Shown here: positions 7,776-12,806 of the stretch, one piece after another
Layout: the number at the start of each line of letters is the position of its first letter
How positions within the stretch are numbered: position 1 is the first letter of the stretch
Source of the DNA: Phoronis pallida
Taxonomy: Eukaryota > Phoronida > Phoronidae
DNA: 12,806 nt
Assembly (NCBI GenBank): GCA_028565715.1
Contig: JAOXYC010181357.1
Coordinates: forward strand, 1-12,806
Direction of reading: 5' to 3'
Made by a program: the position numbers and the translations under genes
The notes under the pieces: model-generated
What the model saw: the letters and a program-made list of their open reading frames with translations, nothing else
Database searches by the model: none
Told to the model about the DNA's origin: nothing

Positions 7776-7837
7776 CACTGCTGTTATTTAGTCATATTCA
7801 GAACCTCACTACTGTTATTTAGTCGTACTCAGAACCG
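7776..7837. repeat. Two-copy tandem duplication, 31-bp period, spanning the oxygenase stop codon
   Basis: Copies 7776..7806 and 7807..7837 differ at 4 of 31 positions. The right copy contains the last codons and TAA of the - strand gene; the left copy lies just downstream in the 3' UTR and still reads GSEYD and stop in the corresponding frame. Confidence 0.9.
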
Positions 7838-7904
7838 ATACAGATACTGGGTGGACCCGGTGTAACATAGGTTGCGTGATACCACTGGTTGGTGTCCAGG
7901 ACAA
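7819..7904 (-). CDS. Oxygenase terminal exon with distal metal-binding His
   Basis: The acceptor GATTTCAG on the - strand precedes TT-GTC-CTG; with the T left by the previous exon this completes Phe. The exon encodes VLDTNQWYHATYVTPGPPS then ICIGSEYD and TAA (7821..7819). The His in WYHAT is the third iron ligand. The exon's end lies inside the tandem duplication. Confidence 0.92.
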
Positions 7905-10900
7905 CTGAAATCAAATAAAAAAAACAATGAAATGAAATGTTCATTTCCTCACAAAATCCATTTGTTAAAAAATTCACTTACTGGAGGGTGGGTTACAGGT
8001 TGTTTGTGATGGTAGCTGCCTAGCTGGGCAGACACGTCTGACCATTACAAAGAACCTCTCACCAAGTTAGTGAATTTATTAATCAATGTTAGCTAGAACT
8101 GATCGTGAATATCAATTTCACAAAATGATACCAAAATAATAATTACCCATTTCGATACCAAAATCGATAAAAACCGACACACATCAATAGTTCATTAAAA
8201 AAGAAGGCACTTTATTTAAAAAAAAAGCTTTTTGACAACTAAGAGAATTGTGCTGGGTGTTTAAGAAGGTAATGTCCATTACACGAAGCATAATCGGGTA
8301 CTTTTTGTAGTTGCATAAATGAAATGTGGGCAATTACTTGACAAATAGCCGAACGTGCAGGTAGTTTTAGCAAATGCCTTAGACAATAATTACTTCAATC
8401 TATGAAATATATTGGTCACACTTTATTTTAAAAGCACTGGGGTAATAATTAAGAAGTATGCTTTGGGATATGTGTTTGCGCACAAATTTTAATTAAAATG
8501 TGCGATACAGTTTTCAAACAAATGATTTAGGAACACATGGATTTATTCAATGTTTAAAACATCAGTCATTGACACATAAATTAGTCTAAATTCAGACACT
8601 GCAGGTCGTTTCTTATATGTTACGCCCATGTCACTCTCATTTTATTGTTTGGACACTGCAGGTCGTTTCTTATATGTTACGCCCATGTCTCTCTCATTTT
8701 TAAAATATTGTTTAGGAAATCCTGAACAAAATTGTTTGGTTACCCCCCTGGGAATTTTTGCACTTGAAATGGGGAGTTTTATAACTCTTTTTAGTGGAGT
8801 TCCCTGTGATTTTGAAGACTTTTTAGGAGGGGAATGGGTCCTGTAAACAGCCCGAAATTTGATAGATCGAGGGCACCGGGGATTAATTCGGTGGCATAGT
8901 ATTCCCATATCCGATACCACGTTCAGTTTGAAAATTCTCTTTAGACTCACATGCGACGCTTTGTAGAACAGAAACAATTTCATTGTGCGAGCTTGGTTCA
9001 AAATACCAGATGTCACATGACTTCCAGGCCCTTATAATTTACACCTCATTTTAAGCCCACCATTAAAGATGCATAAGCCTTATACTTGACCATAAAAATA
9101 AATTGCAGTGAAGCTTGCAGTTTTAGAACTGCATGCAACATACTTGGAATATTCCATAATTTCTGGCTCCACAAATTAATTTTAATGCATTCCTCATGAT
9201 TTTTCAAGCCTTAAATAAGTACAGGGTGTCCAAAAAGTAATTACCCTCAACTTTGAACCTCCTTGTAACTAACTTTATTAAATAAGTACACATAAAAAGT
9301 ACTTCATATAAATATTTAACCCTTTTTACATTATTCGTCAAAAATTATTTTGAAATTTGTAATTTTTGTGAACATTTAAAATTTTCTAGTCGAAAATAGT
9401 TTTGACCACTTTCCCCATTTGAAATACCAGTACATGTAAACGCTGAAAAGTTCGATTTTCGTATTTCCAAACTTTAATCGCTCATTTATCACAAATGCAT
9501 ACTTATAGGTAATATTTAATAAAACACAGGTTTATTCAATCATTCATAAAAACTTCCTTAGAAAATAGAACGATTTTCTTGAAAAGTGTATTTTTTTAAG
9601 ATGTTTTTAGATAAACATGCAAAAAATTAAGTTTATTCATATGCAGATTCCCAGCTAAAATACATGCAAATGTTTTTTAACTATTCAAAATCAACTATTA
9701 CAACTGGCCCTCGATTAAAATGATGCTTGTCGAACAAAAGGAATAAAATTGAAGCTAAAAATACTTTTGCGGCAATAATGAAATTTGTCTTATTTGGGCA
9801 TTTACATATTCAAATGGAAAAAGTGGTCACAACAATTTTCGACTGTTCACAAAAATTACAATTTTCAAAATATCTTGATTATTTTTTGACAAATGACATG
9901 TGAAAGGTTAAATATTCATTTCAAGTAATTTTGATAAGCATTTATATGAAAATAATATTTTTACAAAAGCCCAAAGTTGGGGGGTAATTACTTTTTGGAC
10001 ACCCTGTATGGTATGACCAACATTAGTTTTATTTAATATGTTAAAAAATCCTTTTGCCATTTTTAAATTTTTCAAAAATATTTACTGTGTGTCAAAGTTT
10101 TTTAGTTTTTTATTAGAGTTCAATAAGTACAAAGATTTTCATTGCAATTTGTTTTTATGACTTTTAAGGTCATGGATAAGGCTTATGCATCTTTAACTTA
10201 TGAGAGACAAACCAATTTAAAAACCAATAATATCAACTAAGTAGGCCTACTCACATATGTCACCTTGTTGCACTGTCACATTGATTGGCTTACACACGCT
10301 CTCACACTCGTATGAAGGTATTAGATACCAGATCTTAGTTCCAGAGATTTGAGCCTGCCAGGAAGGACGTTGAACGTAGTCAAGCTGGAAGGAGATAAAA
10401 AACATCACGTAATTACATTTCGGTCAGTTGTATGCACATTTCTACCGCCTTTTGGGGATGGTATTTGGCGAAGCCATAAACCAGGATTAGCATGCCCCTG
10501 CAACCGCAGAGACAATTATGTTTACACTTTCTTTATATGATTACCGAATGGGCACCTTGTAAATGACTCATCATCAAAGGTTCAACTACCATAATTTTAT
10601 AATAATGATAAACAATAATTACCCAGTTCTATAGCGCTTTCCTTTCTTGATTCAGAAACTCAAAGCGCTTTACAATACCCAATATCATTACCCAGGCTAT
10701 ATTTATTCTCAAACCATATATAGTTTACCATTAAATTTCCCAAAATGTCAGTACTCAAAATAAAAAACAAAATCATCTATTTACTCCCAACACTTTTAAA
10801 GTGTGTATCTACACCAGCCAATTAAAACTATAATTGGATCAAAAATGTCATGACCAGTTGCAATACAGATGCTTAGCTGCTATAGACATGAGTCTCTGTT

Positions 10901-12806
10901 TTTCTGTGTTGTGGTTGGTCGTGACATATGCTCTGTGTCATCAATTCATGAATGTACTTTCAATTATTCCAATTCCCTTACATCAAGTCATGCAGAGCAA
11001 TTGTCATGCAGAGATGTAAAAAAAGATTTTTGTGAAAAAAATAAAAATTGGCATTTTTGGTATCAAAATCAAAGAATACTTTTACAACTATTTCCTATTT
11101 ATTCAAGAAGGTAAACAAACTGATTTCAGGCAATTAATCAATTTTACAACTTTGCATGTGTTTGAGCTCTGAGGCATATTCAATTTCATTAATATCCCTT
11201 TAGTTTCCACATATTTTGTCTTAAAAAATACAGTAATTATTATGCAATTTGTTTACAAAACAATTTCTAGAGTTTCATTAGGTTTGACAATGTTAATATG
11301 TTTTTAACCTGTTATTAACTGCGGTCATTTAAACATTTCTCAAAAGAAGCTTCACCTATTTAAAGATATCCTATTGAATATTTTTCAAATAAATAACACA
11401 TTTCTATGACCTTACTTTATCATTTATCACAAAGTGTGCACTCAACCCCTTAGATGCATGTGTTTTGCTGCCTTCACTGAGCTACATGACTGGGGTCACA
11501 CCACCAATGTCTGTTTTGCTCCAGTAATCACACAGATAAAGGGTGGGAAAATACATCTACCCAATGCACAAATTCACTATTTTGGAAATTTAAAGCATCA
11601 ATTATAGTAATGATGTCTTATCATCTTTTCAAAATGTTTGTTTAAAACATCACAAAATAATCTTGAAAAAGTTGACCACATCAACAAACAGGTAACAGCA
11701 AATTCATCCAGAAACTCAGAAAACAGCTGTTCATTACAAAATTGTTAAATCATGATTTTACAGAAATTATAAAAAGATATCATGCTTCAGTTTTACTCAT
11801 ACTTTTTTGTTTTTAGAATATAATTGTAATTGGGGACAAAGTAATTATTTAGCATTAATCCTGAACATTATTGACTGAGGATAGGGTGAGACAGACCTTT
11901 GAAAAATGCTCAGTAGGTATACCCAGATTTGAACCTGCAACATCCAGTTGTAAGTGGAGTTGCGATTATGCTAGCACTCTAAACCGCTGGGCTATCCGAG
12001 CCACCCTGATCTATTGTCCATATACAATCTTCAACCGGACTTCAGTTAGATCAAATGTTCAGCATGTTCAAAACACTTGCGTGTCTAACCTTGCCATGGG
12101 GGTATTAATGAACAAGTTCTATCAACCTAGATATATATGAAATGTTAATTTTAATTGTCTTACATGCATATGAGCACCTGCCGCAGAGCCGCCCATGAAA
12201 ATCCAATCGATGGCACTTGATTCAGAATCCTTGGGTAAGAAGTATGGTCGTTGGTAATGATTTCTCAGAACTCTCTGAATATCTGGATTGCAGTTGGACC
12301 TGAAAAATGCATTGAAAATTTAACAAAGAAGAACTTTTATGAAACCTGATGATAACAACTTTAAAATTTGTTTGTTTAAAATTATTTTGGTAGGTAATCT
12401 CAAATATATCATTAATATTTATGTATGCGTTTGTAACATTGCCCAAATAGCTAATATACATCAAAATATGATTATTTATCTTAAAAGACATACCATCCAA
12501 TATACCAGTTCTTTTCTCCAGGTTTAAAATGTGCCCTGTCCTCCGACATATTGAGTGCTTGGGCAAACGTTTCAAACTCGGTCTTGTAAGGAAAAAACTG
12601 GCATTCTTCTTCTACAGATTCTATAGCTCCAGGGGTCTCGGAGTATAACTTTTTAAAAAAGTCAAATCCGAATGTCTCCATAGCAGTCCAGTTTTTAGTC
12701 GCTCCTTTAATTAACACAGGTCGGGTGCTGTATGCATACTTGTTGATGAAATCTTCAGTAGTTATGTCGTATTCAATTGGGACTTCAGTCAGATCTTTAC
12801 ACATAT
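7819..12806 (-). CDS. Cupin_8/JmjC-type Fe(II)/2-oxoglutarate-dependent oxygenase (5' partial)
   Basis: Joined - strand exons: >12806..12494, 12299..12164, 10384..10255, 7904..7819; all introns GT-AG, frame preserved, 220 visible residues. The N-terminal half carries PVLIKGATKNW, typical of cupin_8/JmjC proteins, then ECQFFPYKTEFETF and NWYIGWSNCNPD. The Fe(II) site is HMHLD (His149, Asp151 in partial numbering) with distal His202 in NQWYHAT; Lys166 in GTKIWYL is well placed to bind 2-oxoglutarate. The spacing His149 to Lys166 equals that of JMJD6 (H187, K204; from memory). It ends CIGSEYD. Metals and cosubstrate follow from the family; the substrate (protein, RNA or small molecule) cannot be told. 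It resembles uncharacterised invertebrate cupin-like proteins more than JMJD4, 5, 6, 8 or FIH, so I give no symbol. The 5' exon(s) are off the right edge. Confidence 0.9.
8595..8705. repeat. Two-copy tandem duplication, 57-bp period
   Basis: GACACTGCAGGTCGTTTCTT starts at 8595 and again at 8652; both copies continue identically through ATATGTTACGCCCATGTC and differ by one base (A/T) before CTCTCATTTT. Near-identity implies a recent duplication. Confidence 0.9.
9067..10192. mobile_element. TTAA-flanked MITE, split by an inserted 785-bp element
   Basis: The left end AGATGCATAAGCCTTAT (9067..9083) is perfectly repeated inverted at 10176..10192. Weaker similarity continues to about 9113 and 10142 (TGACC, AAATTGCARTGAA). 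TTAA flanks both ends (9063..9066, 10193..10196), as expected for piggyBac- or Kolobok-type insertion, though TTAA could also be read as part of the inverted repeat. Without the inner element it would be about 340 bp and non-coding. Confidence 0.75.
9222..10006. mobile_element. TA-flanked non-autonomous DNA transposon with long inverted arms
   Basis: The ends begin CAGGGTGTCCAAAAAGTAAT and are perfect inverted repeats for 25 bp, flanked by TA on both sides (9220..9221, 10007..10008). Imperfect complementarity continues to about 9442 and 9795, including AATTTTTGTGAACA, GTCGAAAAT and GACCACTTT blocks, leaving a loop of about 350 bp. TA target and this terminus suggest a Tc1/mariner-type MITE. 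No transposase frame. It is inserted inside the element at 9067..10192. Confidence 0.85.
10255..10384 (-). CDS. Oxygenase exon with Asp ligand and 2-oxoglutarate Lys
   Basis: The acceptor TCCTTCCAG on the - strand precedes CTT-GAC. The exon encodes LDYVQRPSWQAQISGTKIWY, then LIPSYECESVCKPINVTVQQ and GDI, and ends with one T at the donor GTGAGT. Its first residues complete the HMH|LD iron motif, split between exons at a phase-0 junction. Pro-Ser-Trp-Gln and GTKIW are core strands of the cupin barrel. Confidence 0.93.
10633..10669. repeat. AGCGCTTT...AAAGCGCT inverted pair, probable dispersed-repeat fragment
   Basis: AGCGCTTT at 10633..10640 and AAAGCGCT at 10662..10669 face each other across 21 bases, in the context TATAGCGCTTTCC...TCAAAGCGCTTTACAA. 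From memory this pairing belongs to a repeat common in marine animal genomes. Element limits are not visible. Confidence 0.5.
11880..12007 (-). repeat. tRNA-derived SINE, long variable arm type
   Basis: Read on the - strand from 12007: AGGGTGGCTCGGATAGCCC, then AGCGGTTTAGAGTGC (box A region), a long variable region, and box B GGTTCAAATC (11935..11926) followed by TGGGTATACC. The spacing fits a Ser/Leu-class tRNA ancestor. A roughly 40-base non-tRNA tail (GGTCTGTCTCACCCTATCC) follows to about 11880. Unrelated in sequence to the tRNA-like unit at 2404 and 6776. The + strand open frame across it is meaningless. Confidence 0.7.
12164..12299 (-). CDS. Oxygenase exon carrying the first iron-ligand His
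   Basis: The acceptor TTTTTCAG on the - strand precedes G-TCC-AAC; the G completes Trp with the previous exon's TG. The exon encodes SNCNPDIQRVLRNHYQRPYF, then LPKDSESSAIDWIFMGGSAA and GAHMH, and ends in phase 0 at GTAAGA. Confidence 0.93.
12494..12806 (-). CDS. Oxygenase exon, N-terminal cupin_8 region (runs off window)
   Basis: From the window edge the frame reads MCKDLTEVPIEYDITTEDFI, NKYAYSTRPVLIKGATKNWT, then AMETFGFDFFKKLYSE through FKPGEKNWYIG, and ends with TG at a GTATGT donor (12493). The Met at 12804..12802 is two bases from the edge; the frame is open there and it may be internal, since relatives have an N-terminal leader. Start therefore undetermined. Confidence 0.9.

Larger units (their letters stand above)
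4998..7818. other. Convergent 3' UTR and intergenic region
   Basis: The 3' UTRs of UBFD1 (from the left) and the oxygenase gene (from the right) must lie here; their ends are not visible from sequence alone. It holds candidate poly(A) signals on both strands, the tRNA-like repeat at 6776..6925 and one half of the tandem duplication at 7776..7837. The rest is AT-rich with no coding frame, RNA gene or further repeat that I recognise. Confidence 0.8.
7905..10254 (-). other. Last oxygenase intron (about 2.35 kb), repeat-rich
   Basis: Donor GTGAGT at 10254, acceptor GATTTCAG at 7905. It carries the nested MITE pair at 9067..10192 and the 57-bp tandem duplication near 8595. The part 7960..8590 is AT-rich without recognisable features. 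The patch 8706..9020 is less AT-rich and open in two frames on opposite strands (8628..8846 + and 8642..9016 -), but neither product shows a domain I recognise. Confidence 0.75.
10385..12163 (-). other. Oxygenase intron (about 1.8 kb) with SINE and small repeats
   Basis: Donor GTAAGA at 12163. It contains the tRNA-derived SINE near 11880..12007 and the AGCGCTTT inverted pair at 10633..10669. The remaining sequence, including 10700..11870, is AT-rich; open frames at 10349, 10834, 10869 and 11871 have no protein-like signature. Confidence 0.75.

Noticed and set aside
7985-8060. Possible alternative terminal exon of the oxygenase upstream of the true last exon
   Set aside because: The translation does not contain the distal-His motif, and 7819..7904 restores the protein perfectly.
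8126-8166. GATACCAAAAT repeated in AT-rich DNA
   Set aside because: Short and low-complexity; no array structure.
11871-12140. 89-codon + strand open frame
   Set aside because: It is the antisense of a tRNA-derived SINE.
1-12806. CRISPR arrays, operons, bacterial promoters or phage genes
   Set aside because: Spliced animal genes and tRNA-derived repeats show the window is eukaryotic; no regularly spaced repeats are present.

Overview
This is a eukaryotic, AT-rich, intron-rich window, most likely from a marine invertebrate animal. The evidence is GT-AG introns of several hundred bases to about 2.3 kb, metazoan protein families, tRNA-derived repeats and many short inverted-repeat DNA transposons. 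A deuterostome such as an echinoderm or hemichordate is a weak guess from the general style of the repeats; nothing in the window fixes the phylum.

Two convergent genes account for all the recognisable coding sequence, both assembled here by splicing. On the + strand, 1..4997 holds the last seven exons of UBFD1 (ubiquitin family domain-containing protein 1). They start inside the acidic N-terminal region, run through the ubiquitin-like domain, a Lys/Glu linker and the conserved C-terminal domain, and end at a TGA; 254 residues are visible. On the - strand, 12806 down to 7819 holds the last four exons of a cupin_8/JmjC-type Fe(II)/2-oxoglutarate oxygenase. It has an intact HxD...K...H active site and 220 visible residues, and its N-terminus lies beyond the right edge. 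The two genes have no evident functional link.

Between the stop codons (4998..7818) lie the two 3' UTRs and intergenic DNA. This stretch has several poly(A) signals, one of them a perfect palindrome readable on both strands (6041..6052).

Introns and spacer are full of repeats. There are two inverted copies of one tRNA-like unit (2404..2543 and 6776..6925) whose similarity continues on both sides of the tRNA-like core, and a different tRNA-derived SINE with a long variable arm (about 11880..12007). Three foldback/MITE-like elements lie at 235..479, 1219..1519 and 4543..4711. Two element-in-element nests are visible: a CAGGG-ended element inside another inverted-repeat element (2646..3248), and a 785-bp TA-flanked element inside a TTAA-flanked MITE (9067..10192). 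There are tandem duplications at 7776..7837 (spanning the oxygenase stop codon) and 8595..8705.

The strongest candidates for something undescribed are the tRNA-like unit with conserved non-tRNA flanks, the nested MITEs, and the duplicated stop-codon segment. I saw no CRISPR array, operon, rRNA gene or clearly functional canonical tRNA.
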